Below are positions 48,482 through 57,647 of a stretch of 64,000 nt of DNA, in pieces (position 1 is the stretch's first letter; every line of letters starts with the position of its first letter). Position numbers and translations under genes: made by a program. Below the pieces are notes generated by a model. The model did no database searches. It was not told the DNA's origin and saw only the letters and a program-made list of their open reading frames with translations. Source of the stretch: Streptosporangium brasiliense (GTDB lineage Bacteria > Actinomycetota > Actinomycetes > Streptosporangiales > Streptosporangiaceae); the NCBI RefSeq assembly GCF_030811595.1, contig NZ_JAUSRB010000002.1:7440001-7504000 (forward strand). The letters run 5' to 3'.

Positions 48482-49426
48482 ATGCCCTTGACCGCGAACG
48501 ACGTCGACCGGTTCGAGGCCGTCAGGCCGCGCCTGGAGGCCATCGCCTACCGCCTCCTCGGCTCCGCCGCGGAGGCCGAGGACGCCGTGCAGGAGACGTT
48601 CCTGCGCTGGCAGGCCGCCGACGTCGACCGCATCGAGGTCCTCGAGGCCTGGCTGACGAAGGTCCTCACCAACCTGTGCCTCAACCAGCTCACCTCCGCG
48701 CGGGCGCGCCGCGAGACCTATGTGGGCCAATGGCTTCCCGAGCCGCTGCTCGCCGGGGACCCGATGCTCGGCCCGGCCGAAACCGCCGAGCAGCGCGAAT
48801 CGGTCTCCTACGCGGTCCTCACCCTCATGGAGCGCCTGTCCCCCAACGAGCGGGCGGTGTACGTGCTGCGGGAGGCCTTCGGCTACCCGCACCGGGAGAT
48901 CGCCGAGATCCTCGACATCACCGAGGCCGCCAGCCAGCAGATCTTCCACCGCGCCAAGAAACACGTCGCGGACGGCAGGACCCGGACCGAGATCGACGAG
49001 GCCGCCGCCCGGCGGATCGTCGAGGAGTTCCTGGCAGCCGCCACCAGCGGCCAGACCGAGCCGCTCGTGCGCCTGCTCACCGAGGACGCCATCTCGATCG
49101 GAGACGGCGGCGGGAAGGTCCCGGCCCGCGCCAAGGCGTTCGAGGGCGTCGTCGCGGTCGCGAAGTTCCTGCGGGGCCTGTTCAAACCCAGCACGGCCAT
49201 GCGCGCCTTGGTCGGCGGCGCGCTCGAGGTCTACGCCTGGACCGCCAACGGCGACCCCGCCGTCGTGGCCGTCGTGGACGGCCGGATCATCGGCGTCATG
49301 TGCCTGGAGGTCACCACCGAGGGCATCGCCGCGTTCCGCAACCAGGTCAACCCCGACAAGCTCGACCGCGCGACCGCGCACTGGGCGGCCGCCGACCACG
49401 GGGAGCCCCTGTTCAACGCCTTCTGA
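48482..49426 (+). CDS. ECF41-group sigma factor (SigJ-like)
   Basis: A 314-residue protein: VRPRLEAIAYRLLGSAAEAE, then DAVQETFLRWQ (region 2) and LSPNERAVYVLREAFGYPHR, then EIAEILDITEAASQQIFHRA (region 4). A SnoaL-like C-terminal domain (LTEDAISIGDGGGKVPARAK to FRNQVNPDKL) follows, ending with the NPDKL-type motif important for ECF41 control. The FAD oxidoreductase 92 bp downstream is one of the three partner types known for ECF41 (decarboxylase, oxidoreductase, epimerase), so it is the probable target. Confidence 0.92.
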   Translation: MPLTANDVDRFEAVRPRLEAIAYRLLGSAAEAEDAVQETFLRWQAADVDRIEVLEAWLTKVLTNLCLNQLTSARARRETYVGQWLPEPLLAGDPMLGPAETAEQRESVSYAVLTLMERLSPNERAVYVLREAFGYPHREIAEILDITEAASQQIFHRAKKHVADGRTRTEIDEAAARRIVEEFLAAATSGQTEPLVRLLTEDAISIGDGGGKVPARAKAFEGVVAVAKFLRGLFKPSTAMRALVGGALEVYAWTANGDPAVVAVVDGRIIGVMCLEVTTEGIAAFRNQVNPDKLDRATAHWAAADHGEPLFNAF

Positions 49427-49431
49427 TCGCT

Positions 49432-49449
49432 ATGTGACGTGCTTCACAT
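49432..49449. promoter_or_regulatory. Perfect CRP-type palindrome
   Basis: ATGTGA-CGTGCT-TCACAT lies six bases after the sigma stop and about 70 bp before the oxidoreductase start. It matches GTGA-N6-TCAC, the site of actinobacterial CRP proteins, on both arms. Confidence 0.5.
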
Positions 49450-49517
49450 CGCGTCCCTGTCAGGAAACGGCGGGCCGTCCGGTTCAAGGGGCAGAACCGC
49501 ACAGACAGGAGCAGGAA

Positions 49518-50714
49518 ATGCAGCACCGCATCATCGTCCTGGGAGCCGGATACACCGGAGCCATCGCCGCCGGCCGCCTGGCCAAGCGGCTCCGCCGCGA
49601 GGACGTCGCCATCACCCTCGTCAACGCCGAACCCGACTTCGTCGAACGCGTCCGCATGCACCAGCTGGCGGCCGGTCAGGACCTCAAGCTGCGGCCGTTG
49701 CGCAAGATGTTCGCCGGCACCGGCGTCGAATTCAGGCTCGCGAAGGTCACCGGCGTCGACGTGGACCGCAAGAGCGTCGCGGTCGTCGACGCGAACGGCA
49801 CCGAGGAACTCGCCTACGACACGCTCGTCTACGCCCTCGGCAGCGGCTGGAACGCTCAGGGCGTCCCCGGGACCGCCGAGCACGCCTATGAGGTCGCCGG
49901 CCGCCCCGGAGCGCTCCGGCTGCGCGAGCGCCTGGCCCGCCTCGACGCCGGGCAGAGTGTGGTCGTCGTCGGCGGCGGCCTCACCGGCGTGGAGGCCGCG
50001 ACCGAGATCGCCGAGGCCCGCCCGGACCTCGACGTCGCCCTCGCCGCCCGCGGCGACCTCGGGGACTGGCTCTCGCCCAAGGGCCGCGAGCACCTGCGGA
50101 AGGTCTTCGGCGGGCTCGGGATCACCGTGCACGAGCACACCGCCGTCACCGGCGTCGGAGCCGAGCGCGTCGCCACCGCCGACGGCAAGGCCATCCCGGC
50201 CGCGGTCACCGTGTGGACCACCGGCTTCGCGGTCCACCCGATCGCGGAGGCGACCACCCTGGAGGTCACCGGCACCGGCCAGATCGTGGTCGACAGGACC
50301 ATGCGCTCGGTCTCGCACCCGGACGTGTACGCCGTCGGCGACGCGGCCATGGTGATGGGCCCTGGGGACAAGCCGCTGCGGATGTCGTGCGCCTCGGGAA
50401 CTCCGACCGCGTGGCAGGCCGCCGACGCGATCGCGGCGCGCCTGACCGGCGGGAAGCTCTCGACCGTGCCGATCCGCTACTTCAATCAGTGCATCTCACT
50501 GGGCCGCAAGGAGGGCTTGATCCAGTACGTCACCGCCGACGACCGCGCCGTGCAGGCGGTCCTGACCGGACGGCTCGCCGCCGTCTACAAGGAGCTGGTC
50601 TGCAAGGGCGCCGCCTGGGGCGTCGCCAACCCGACGCTCGGGCTGCCGACCCGGCGCCGCCGCATCACGCGGGAGCGGACCGCGGCGGGCTCGGCCGTCA
50701 GGGCGCTGGTGTAG
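49518..50714 (+). CDS. FAD-dependent NAD(P) oxidoreductase (NDH-2-like)
   Basis: A 398-residue protein starting at ATG 49518 (CAGGAA upstream). The first Rossmann motif is IIVLGAGYTGAIAAGRLAKR, the second (NAD) motif is SVVVVGGGLTGVEAATEIAE. The FAD-closing motif is VYAVGDAAMVMGPG. Domain order and the C-terminal region (YFNQCISLGRKEGLIQYV) fit the pyridine-nucleotide-disulfide/NDH-2 superfamily; no CxxC redox pair is present. It probably transfers electrons from NAD(P)H to a quinone or small acceptor at the membrane or in the cytoplasm. Likely ECF41-controlled. Confidence 0.9.
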   Translation: MQHRIIVLGAGYTGAIAAGRLAKRLRREDVAITLVNAEPDFVERVRMHQLAAGQDLKLRPLRKMFAGTGVEFRLAKVTGVDVDRKSVAVVDANGTEELAYDTLVYALGSGWNAQGVPGTAEHAYEVAGRPGALRLRERLARLDAGQSVVVVGGGLTGVEAATEIAEARPDLDVALAARGDLGDWLSPKGREHLRKVFGGLGITVHEHTAVTGVGAERVATADGKAIPAAVTVWTTGFAVHPIAEATTLEVTGTGQIVVDRTMRSVSHPDVYAVGDAAMVMGPGDKPLRMSCASGTPTAWQAADAIAARLTGGKLSTVPIRYFNQCISLGRKEGLIQYVTADDRAVQAVLTGRLAAVYKELVCKGAAWGVANPTLGLPTRRRRITRERTAAGSAVRALV

Positions 50715-51020
50715 AGCACGAGGCGGAGCAGGCGTCCTCGATGCAGCCGACCGGCGAGAAGACGGGCGGAAAGATCAGGAAGCCTCGCGGTGAGCACTAT
50801 GACGCCCTCGACACCCTCGCAACCCCGGGACGGGCAGTCGGCGGCTGATCGGCAACGCTCCGACAGGCCCGTCTTGGGGCGGAGGGTATTTCATGAGCCG
50901 TCGTCCGATGGACGGCCGGAGCCGGGTCCGACTTGCCGACCGAGTCGCCGCCCCCCGCCGCGGACAGGAGCGGTGGACCGGGCGGGACGCGCCGAAGAGC
51001 GGGTCCCGCCCGGTGACGGA
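50715..51020. other. 306-bp intergenic region
   Basis: No gene was recognised. Its right end contains the terminator at 50977-51014 for the minus-strand SRPBCC gene. Confidence 0.4.
50977..51014 (-). terminator. Terminator of the secreted SRPBCC gene
   Basis: A 12-bp perfect stem (ACCGGGCGGGAC and its complement) with a 14-nt loop, beginning seven bases after the stop at 51021. Confidence 0.65.
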
Positions 51021-51668
51021 TCAGAGCTGGCCGCTCTCGATCGCCTGCTTGAGGGCTGCCTGCGTCGCCTGGTGGGAGGCGACGCCGTTCGTGACGACGA
51101 AGTCGATCAGCGAGGTGTCCGCGTCGAAGACGAGCTGCTCGGTGACCCTGGTCTTCCCGCCGTCCACCTCCTCGAAGACGATCTTCTGGTGCGTGACGAC
51201 ACCGGGCAGCGACCAGGTGTCCGTCTCGTACTTGAGGGCGGCGCGGTCGATGCGCTGTTGCGCATGCGTCTTGCTGGTGACGATCGCGCCCTCGTACGGG
51301 ATCTCCTCGATGGCCGTGAAGTCGATGTAGCGCGTGCCGGCCTGAAGCCGGTCGTTGTGGGTGACGACACGCTTCAGGAACGAATGCATGCCGATGTGGT
51401 TGTTGATGTTCGAATACTTATCGAAAACTTGCTCGACCGGGGCGTCGATCTCGACCGAGATCATGGCCTTCTCCCTGCTCTGCCCCGAACCTGGAGAGGG
51501 AGGGGGCGCGGAGTCGTAGAACCTGTAGGTGTCCCACGCGGCCTGCCACTCGGCGGCGAGTTCGGCGTCGCTCTGAGGGGTGTCGGCACGCGCGGGACCG
51601 GAGAAGGCGGCGAGAAGGAACATCGCGGCGAACAGCTGGGCCGCGAGAAGACGAAGGAACTTCTTCAC
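51021..51668 (-). CDS. Secreted SRPBCC-fold protein
   Basis: A 215-residue protein starting at GTG 51668 (TGAGG five bases upstream). The signal peptide (VKKFLRLLAAQLFAAMFLL, cleavage after GPARA) is followed by a START/SRPBCC-like domain: AMISVEIDAPVEQVFDKYSN, INNHIGMHSFLKRVVTHNDR and VTEQLVFDADTSLIDFVVT. Export of this lipid- or polyketide-binding fold is unusual, since most SRPBCC proteins are cytoplasmic. The ligand is unknown. It is monocistronic. Confidence 0.8.
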   Translation of the reverse strand: MKKFLRLLAAQLFAAMFLLAAFSGPARADTPQSDAELAAEWQAAWDTYRFYDSAPPPSPGSGQSREKAMISVEIDAPVEQVFDKYSNINNHIGMHSFLKRVVTHNDRLQAGTRYIDFTAIEEIPYEGAIVTSKTHAQQRIDRAALKYETDTWSLPGVVTHQKIVFEEVDGGKTRVTEQLVFDADTSLIDFVVTNGVASHQATQAALKQAIESGQL

Positions 51669-51777
51669 GTATACCTCAAGGTAAGACAGTAGGTGCGAAT
51701 GATCTTCTATCGCATCCGAAGGTGATTGAGAACACTCCGCACCCAAGACGCGAGAAAGCCTCCCCACCGCTTGAAGA

Positions 51778-52140
51778 TCACCGCGCTGCGCGCAGGTGCG
51801 CCTCCCGCTCTCCCTCCGGGAGGATTTCCCGCGCTCGGGCGGGCAGAGGCGGCCGGTCCCTGGACATGGTGACCTGCTCACCGTTGAGCAGGCGGTTGAA
51901 CAGCAGGAGCTTCTTGAGCTCCTCGGCGTCGATGTGGACGGGGACGACCACCCGCTGGGTGGTGTGTCGCCGCACCGCCCGCAGCGCCGCCAGTACCTGG
52001 ATCGTTCGAGATACCCATGGCGTGGTCGCCTCGTCGACCTCCCCGGTCCCCAGACAGAGGAGAACGGCTGTCCGTTGGACTTCTCCAAGCCTGAGCCGGA
52101 GGAGCTCATCAACGCGTTGCGGTGATGGGCCGGTGCCCGC
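51778..52140 (-). CDS. Doubtful hypothetical gene
   Basis: The minus strand is open and contains IQVLAALRAVRRHTTQRVVV, then PVHIDAEELKKLLLFNRLLN, which looks protein-like. The plus strand is also open over the same bases and ends DFSKPEPEELINALR. Codon-position composition does not decide between the two. No start with a ribosome-binding site was found for either. The region may hold one decayed gene. Confidence 0.25.
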   Translation of the reverse strand, partial: AGTGPSPQRVDELLRLRLGEVQRTAVLLCLGTGEVDEATTPWVSRTIQVLAALRAVRRHTTQRVVVPVHIDAEELKKLLLFNRLLNGEQVTMSRDRPPLPARAREILPEGEREAHLRAAR

Positions 52141-52174
52141 CGGTCTTCGGAGACACTGTTGGCGAAGCAGATCA

Positions 52175-52224
52175 AACGGGAGCGGCCTCATGATCACGTC
52201 TGTGACCATGAGGCCGCTTCCGTT
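52175..52224. terminator. Long hairpin
   Basis: Arms of 18 bp (AACGGGAGCGGCCTCATG against its complement, one wobble) are extended inside by TCAC/GTGA. It lies between the doubtful gene and the DUF5946 gene. Confidence 0.55.
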
Positions 52225-52432
52225 GTGTCGCTGGGACGCGCTTCACGAAGAGCTGATCCAGGGAACCATGGCGGCAAGGAGGTGGACCAGGCTGTCCGTA
52301 TGCCTGGCAGTACTCCAGCCGCGCTCCGTGGCCTGCCAGGTGCCACGGCCTACCGCATACAGCCCGGTAGGACATCGGACGGCGCCGAAATCCCGTCGAC
52401 AAGGCTGTTGCCGGCCACCTATGTTGCAGACC

Positions 52433-52921
52433 ATGGCAGATAACCCCGTTGCGGCTCAGTGCGACTGCGGCGCAGTCGCCGGCCCGCTGGGCCTATGCGT
52501 GGACTACTACCACGCAATCCTCTCTGAGGAGCAGGCCGATCCTCACATGTACAAGTGGCACGCGCCTGTGGTCTGTGCGTATCTCCTGCAGCACCCTTCC
52601 CGAGCTCACGGGAAGTACCTTGACGGTCAATTCCGCCAGTTGCAGCTTTACCTGGACAAGGGCCTTGACGCGCTGCTTCGCGTAGCGGCTCATCAGGTGG
52701 CGCGGAACAAGCACGGGGTACGGTCGAGCTATGACATGGCGCCATTGGCGGCATACGAGCCGCTCCCACCGGGCGGACCTCCCCGGCACTTCCGCGCTAC
52801 GTTCAGCGGGTTGCCGTTCAGGGACGGCAGCTTCGTGTCTGATGGACATCTGACATACGGACACCGCATCGAGGCCATCGCCGAAGCGGCTGTGGAGTCC
52901 TGGAGATCTATCCAGGCCTGA
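52433..52921 (+). CDS. DUF5946-family protein
   Basis: A 162-residue protein (ATG 52433; ATG 52421 possible). The arrangement AQCDCGAVAGPLGLCVDYYH, then AILSEEQADPHMYKWHAPVV and CAYLLQHPSR, is the pattern of DUF5946 proteins, with Cys and His residues that could bind a metal. The C-terminal half (QLYLDKGLDALLRVAAHQVA) is helical. No biochemical function is known. The gene stands alone. Confidence 0.7.
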   Translation: MADNPVAAQCDCGAVAGPLGLCVDYYHAILSEEQADPHMYKWHAPVVCAYLLQHPSRAHGKYLDGQFRQLQLYLDKGLDALLRVAAHQVARNKHGVRSSYDMAPLAAYEPLPPGGPPRHFRATFSGLPFRDGSFVSDGHLTYGHRIEAIAEAAVESWRSIQA

Positions 52922-53000
52922 GACACGGTGCAGAGACTCTGGACAGAGCGGCTGACTTCAGGCCGCCTGCACCATCCGAGGCGCGTGAAACCATACGACT

Positions 53001-54086
53001 GTGCCGAACGATGCCATCCACGGGGATTCCAACCAGTTCGCCGCTCGTCTCGTGGTCACCGCCACCGCTCCGCTCGACCTCGCGTCGGCGGACGGTCCAC
53101 AGGTGCTGCACTGGCCTGGGCGCAGGCTGCTGGTGCAGCGCGGAGACACCGAGCTGGCCGTCCGCAACCTGGACGGGGACGGGACGGAGGTCCGTTTCCC
53201 CGCGCCCTGGCCCCGCCGGTACGGCTCGGTGGCGGTCTCTCCCGCGGGTGATCTCGCCGTGTTCGCCGGCGTTCACGCGCTGCGAGCCGTGGATTCGACC
53301 GGCGCCGTGCGGTGGGAGATCCGGCACGGTTGTTGGTCCGCCGCCGTGTGCACCAAGGCCCATGCCTCGTTCTCCGAGTACGCCGACGACTACCACCACG
53401 GCCACGCGGACAGCGGCTCGGCGGCCTTCTCCTCGGACGGCCGGCTCCTCTGGGCCCACATCCGCAACCACTCGGGGCGCGACACCAAGGAGGAATGGCT
53501 GATCCTCGACCCCGCCGACGGCACGGTGCTGACCCGGGCCGAGACGATGACCGTGGGATCGAGCTCCACTCACTTCCCCCACCCGGACCCGGCGCACATG
53601 GGGCTGACTGTCGGCGAGGGCGAGGAGAACTCGCCCGTGCTGTGGGGACACTGGGATGGCGCGAGACTCACTGTCCAGCGGTTCATCGAGGAGGTCCTCC
53701 TCGCCGTGAGCCCGTCTGGGGAGTACTTCCTGACCACGGATCTGGGGCAGTGGTCCCTCTACCTGCACCGGGCGGAGGACGGCATGGAACTGCGGCATCT
53801 GGACGCCGAGGAAGCCGTGCCCCCTCCCGCAAACGAGGACGACCGCGTTCGGTGGGACTACGAGGCGGCGTTCCCATACGACGACACCGCCGTGGTCGGC
53901 ACCGAGTACCACGCGGACGCCCCCCACCACTGGCTTGTCGACCCACGTACGATGACCCTGCGCGGCCGGATTGCCTACCCCTTCTCCGTCGCGGGATCTC
54001 CCCGATCAGCGGGGCAGGCCGCCTGGTACACGGTCGCCAAGGACCAGACCACCCTCCACCTGTGGAACCTGCCGCACCGGGGATGA
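53001..54086 (+). CDS. Beta-propeller-like hypothetical protein
   Basis: A 361-residue soluble protein with a GTG start at 53001. Repeating strand patterns such as QVLHWPGRRLLVQRGDTELA, RYGSVAVSPAGDLAVFAGVH, SGSAAFSSDGRLLWAHIRNH and LLAVSPSGEYFLTTDLGQWS suggest a WD40-like or quinoprotein-like propeller. No catalytic motif or signal peptide is seen. The reading frame ends directly against a transposase stump that is in the same frame. Confidence 0.75.
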   Translation: MPNDAIHGDSNQFAARLVVTATAPLDLASADGPQVLHWPGRRLLVQRGDTELAVRNLDGDGTEVRFPAPWPRRYGSVAVSPAGDLAVFAGVHALRAVDSTGAVRWEIRHGCWSAAVCTKAHASFSEYADDYHHGHADSGSAAFSSDGRLLWAHIRNHSGRDTKEEWLILDPADGTVLTRAETMTVGSSSTHFPHPDPAHMGLTVGEGEENSPVLWGHWDGARLTVQRFIEEVLLAVSPSGEYFLTTDLGQWSLYLHRAEDGMELRHLDAEEAVPPPANEDDRVRWDYEAAFPYDDTAVVGTEYHADAPHHWLVDPRTMTLRGRIAYPFSVAGSPRSAGQAAWYTVAKDQTTLHLWNLPHRG

Positions 54087-54254
54087 GTCAATGAGCTCCA
54101 CGCCAAGACCCTGGCACTCGACGAACGCGCCGCCGCCACCCTCAGGGCCCGGAAGATATTGACCAAGCAGCGCTGCTGCCCTCGCCGCATGACCGCGATC
54201 GTGCAGGCCATCCTCGTCCTGCACTACACCGAGACCGCCCGTCAGCCACGATGA
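54087..54254 (+). mobile_element. IS transposase C-terminal stump
   Basis: Immediately after the TGA of the propeller gene and in the same frame, the sequence reads ARKILTKQRCCPRRMTAIVQ and then AILVLHYTE before TGA at 54252-54254. This matches the end of DDE transposases of the IS5-like group ('..KIL.K.RC.P.R.T.IV.AIL.L'). The catalytic core and inverted repeats are missing. Confidence 0.6.
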
Positions 54255-54454
54255 AAACGGCTCGCTGTAAACACATCGCCATACAGAAGCCAGAATTATC
54301 CGCCCCCTGCCCCTTGCCCCTTGCCGCCAATCGATGAGAATTGACCAAATGGTCCGACACCTTGCTTGAGGTGCCGGACCATTTTCAGAAGGGCGGGTGC
54401 AGCGAAAGCGTCGGCGGCAGCTCCACCACCCCGGCGGATGAGGGGCGCATTCCG

Positions 54455-54895
54455 TCACGAATTATCGGATGGTTGAACAATGCTGACGGGTTGTCTGCTT
54501 TCCTTATCGACTACCGTTCGTCTTGCCAGCGGTGTGCGCAGACTCATGTTTACGTCGAACGGATACCCGATGCCTGTCGTTATCACTCGCCCCCAGGAAA
54601 AGAGGGGGCTGCAGGTATTGAACACCTGAATATCAATGGCCACCTGGGAAGTGGACTCGTTCACCTCCACGCCCCTCACTTGCTCGCAGAAAGTGCCGTC
54701 GGCCTTTGGCTCGCCGAACATGAGCCTCGCGGTCAGCGTTCGCCCGTCGGGCGACGGTGTCACATAGCCGATAAAATGCGAGTAAGGCTTATTGATATGC
54801 ACCGTCGTCAACAATACCGCCAGCACTGTCAGCGCTACCAGCAGTACTATGAAGCCGGGTTTTTTGAAAAACGAAGCAGGCGTAGGATGACTCAT
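54455..54895 (-). CDS. Membrane-anchored hypothetical protein
   Basis: A 146-residue protein starting at ATG 54895 with one N-terminal helix (FFKKPGFIVLLVALTVLAVL) and an external domain containing two Cys (DGTFCEQVRGVEV and VFNTCSPLFSWG). Composition is less G/C-rich than in neighbours. Directly upstream (54896-55150) the same strand carries a second helix-plus-strand piece that may be a decayed related gene. Function unknown. Confidence 0.7.
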   Translation of the reverse strand: MSHPTPASFFKKPGFIVLLVALTVLAVLLTTVHINKPYSHFIGYVTPSPDGRTLTARLMFGEPKADGTFCEQVRGVEVNESTSQVAIDIQVFNTCSPLFSWGRVITTGIGYPFDVNMSLRTPLARRTVVDKESRQPVSIVQPSDNS

Positions 54896-55401
54896 TTGCT
54901 AGCTGAAATTCCACTTCAGGACTTGACCATTGAACGCCTTGGATGCACCGATTATGTCGGGGAAGTACGAGACGCAATCGGCCGTTTGACGGTGCCCTTT
55001 CGGGCTTGACGGGCTGGAGCGCAGGATAGGTGAGGTCGACGTCGAGGTAAAGCTGCCAGTCCGTGATGACGACGTGTTCTCGGCGCAGTGGGACAGATGG
55101 CAGGGCGAACGCCGCGAGCAGACCCGCTCCTACTAGGATGCCGCCAGCGTCAAGCCTTAGTTGGTGTTTGATCCCGGGGGTTCTGTCTGATTGGTGTTTC
55201 AGGCGCCTCGCCAGGTTGGGGTGGATTCGCGGGTGAGGCGAAAGGCAGCAGCTCCCCAAGGGCCCCATCGACACCACTCCTTCCGATTGCGCCTGGCATG
55301 CCCTCTTTGACCTGGGATGATGCTTGACGATCTCGCAGGCTTCCCCTGGTCTCGGCTTGGCTACGGAACAGAAGTCGGCCACAGGAGGGGAGGCAGCGGG
55401 G
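54896..55401 (-). pseudogene. Region with a decayed membrane-protein fragment
   Basis: At about 55000-55150 the minus strand reads ILVGAGLLAAFALPSVPLRR and then EHVVITDWQLYLDVDLTYPA, that is one membrane helix and two strands as in the gene at 54455-54895, then loses coherence. No start with a ribosome-binding site was found. The rest of the 506 bp shows nothing recognisable. Confidence 0.3.
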
Positions 55402-55623
55402 ATGGGCTGGTCTGCTGTCCCCGGCTGGGCGGCGCTGCGCGGCTACCGGCGCGCGTGGCTGCGCCCGGACCTGCTTGCGGCGTCGTCGCTGTGGGCGGTG
55501 CTGGTGCCGCAGGCGTTCGCGTACGCGCGACCGGCCGGGCTGCCCGCGACATCGGGCCTGTACACGGCGCTCGGCGCGATGATCGGGTACGCGCTCTGTC
55601 GGCACGCGGGGTCGGGCACCTGA
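55402..55623 (+). pseudogene. SulP-family anion transporter, N-terminal stump
   Basis: Starting at ATG 55402 (GGAGGGGAGG upstream), 73 codons read VPGWAALRGYRRAWLRPDLL, then AVLVPQAFAYARPAGLPATS and GLYTALGAMIGYAL. This is the conserved first two helices of SulP sulfate/anion transporters, after which a stop appears. The remaining helices and STAS domain are missing. The next gene encodes an alkylsulfatase, whose product is sulfate, so the pair may once have worked together. Confidence 0.65.
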
Positions 55624-55699
55624 CTCCCCCGCAGGCCGGCATGTCCTTCCTTGAGGTTTTCCTTGCCTTAGAGGCGGCGGGTGCGGGCACCACGGTCCC

Positions 55700-57502
55700 A
55701 TGGCAGACCTTCCCTTTCACGATCGGGCCGACTTCGATGCCGCCGAGCGTGGTTTCGTCGCGAAGCTGAGCCCCGCCCTGATACGGGCGGCCGACGGCGA
55801 GGTCGTCTGGGACAACGACTCCTACGTCTTCCTCAACGGCGACTGTCCGGAGTCCGCGCATCCGAGCTTGTGGCGGCAGGCGCAACTGTGCGCCAAGCAG
55901 GGATTGTTCGAGGTGACGGACGGCATCTACCAGGTGCGTGGCCTGGACCTGTCCAACATGACCATCGTCGAAGGCGGAGGCGGCGTCATCGTCATCGATC
56001 CACTGGTCTCCACCGAGTGCGCCGCCGCCGCGCTGCGGCTCTACCGGGACCACCGGGGGGACCGTCCGGTGACCGGTCTGATCTACACCCACTCCCACGT
56101 CGACCACTTCGGCGGCGCCCGTGGCGTCACCGACGGTGTCGGCATCCCTGTCCTCGCCCCGGCCCATTTCATGGAGCATGCCGTCTCCGAGAACGTCTAC
56201 GTCGGCACCGCCATGAACCGCCGGGCTCTGTACATGTACGGCCAGCTTCTGCCTCCCTCTCCCGAGGGTCAGCTCGGCTGTGGGCTGGGGATGGGGACCT
56301 CGGCCGGCACTGTCTCCCTCATCCCGCCCACCGTGGAGGTCACCCGCACCGGGCAGGAGGAGACGATCGACGGGGTACGCATCGTCTTCCAGCTCACCCC
56401 GGGCACCGAGGCCCCGGCGGAGATGAACTTCCTGTTCCCCGAGCGGCGTGCTCTGTGCATGGCCGAGAACGCCACCCACAACCTGCACAACGTGCTCACC
56501 CTGCGCGGTGCGCTGGTCCGTGACACGCGCGTGTGGGCCCGCTACCTGACCGAGGCCGTCGCGCTGTTCGCCGACCAGGCCGATGTCGCCTTCGCCTCCC
56601 ACCACTGGCCCACCTGGGGCAGGGACGACATCGTCACCTTCCTGTCCCAGCAACGCGACCTGTATGCCTACCTGCACGACCAGACCATGCGCATGCTGAA
56701 CCGCGGCCTGACCGGACCCGAGATCGCCGAGGCCATGCAGATACCGCCCGCCCTGGAGCAGGCCTGGCACACCCACGGCTACTACGGGTCTGTCAGCCAC
56801 AACGTCAAAGCGATCTACCAGCGCTACCTGGGCTGGTTCGACGGCAACCCGGCCCACCTGTGGGAGCACCCGCCCGTCGAGCAGTCGCGCCGCTACGTCG
56901 AATGCCTCGGCGGCGCCTCCGCCGTGCTCGCCCTGGCCGAACGCTACATCCGGGAAGGCGACCTGCGTTTCGCAGCGACCCTGCTCAACCACGCCGTGTT
57001 CGCCGACGAGGGCGACTCCGCGGCCCGCAAGCTCCTGGCCCAGGTCTACGTCCGGCTGGGCCACGGCGCCGAGAACGCCACCTGGCGCAACTTCTACCTC
57101 ACCGGCGCCACCGAGCTGACCGGCCACCCCTCGGCGGCCGCGACCGACACCACCTCATCGGACATGTTCCGCGCGCTCACCGTGGAACAGATCTTCGACT
57201 CCCTGGCCATCCGCGTTCACGGCCCCAACGCCTGGAACGAACGCTTCACCATCGACTGGCACCTCACCGACCTGGACGAGCGCCACCGCACCACGATGTC
57301 CAACGGAGCCATGATCCACGAGCGGACGACGTCCGGCGACGGAGCGGACCTGAGGCTACGGCTGACGAAACAGCGCCTGCTCGGCCTGCTCGCCGGCGAC
57401 GACATCGACGGCATCGACCACGACGGTGATCTCGGCGTCCTGCGGCGGCTGACCGCCGTCCTGGAGGACCCCACACCGGACTTCGCCATCGTCACGCCCT
57501 GA
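55700..57502 (+). CDS. Alkylsulfatase, metallo-beta-lactamase fold (SdsA1-like)
   Basis: A 600-residue enzyme. The catalytic domain has the zinc motif THSHVDHFGG (His131, His133, Asp135, His136) and later AENATHNLHNVLTLRGALVR. The dimerisation domain (helices around LGGASAVLALAERYIREGDL) and a C-terminal SCP2-like domain (WHLTDLDERHRTTMSNGAMI) follow, as in SdsA1. It hydrolyses primary alkyl sulfates such as SDS to alcohol and sulfate. Secreted homologues carry a signal peptide. Here none is seen after ATG 55700, so the enzyme is probably cytoplasmic or the true start has been lost in the upstream rearrangement. Confidence 0.92.
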   Translation: MADLPFHDRADFDAAERGFVAKLSPALIRAADGEVVWDNDSYVFLNGDCPESAHPSLWRQAQLCAKQGLFEVTDGIYQVRGLDLSNMTIVEGGGGVIVIDPLVSTECAAAALRLYRDHRGDRPVTGLIYTHSHVDHFGGARGVTDGVGIPVLAPAHFMEHAVSENVYVGTAMNRRALYMYGQLLPPSPEGQLGCGLGMGTSAGTVSLIPPTVEVTRTGQEETIDGVRIVFQLTPGTEAPAEMNFLFPERRALCMAENATHNLHNVLTLRGALVRDTRVWARYLTEAVALFADQADVAFASHHWPTWGRDDIVTFLSQQRDLYAYLHDQTMRMLNRGLTGPEIAEAMQIPPALEQAWHTHGYYGSVSHNVKAIYQRYLGWFDGNPAHLWEHPPVEQSRRYVECLGGASAVLALAERYIREGDLRFAATLLNHAVFADEGDSAARKLLAQVYVRLGHGAENATWRNFYLTGATELTGHPSAAATDTTSSDMFRALTVEQIFDSLAIRVHGPNAWNERFTIDWHLTDLDERHRTTMSNGAMIHERTTSGDGADLRLRLTKQRLLGLLAGDDIDGIDHDGDLGVLRRLTAVLEDPTPDFAIVTP

Positions 57503-57647
57503 CCTGCCACCAACGCTGAGAGCGCCGACGCGGCCGGCGGGCCGACAGCTCATGAGAGTACGAGCCATGTCAATACCTCTCAGGTCAGATCTCGTCCGGA
57601 CCTGGCGCAGACGCGGCCCTCGGGCCGCGGCCGGGATCGTTGGCGTC

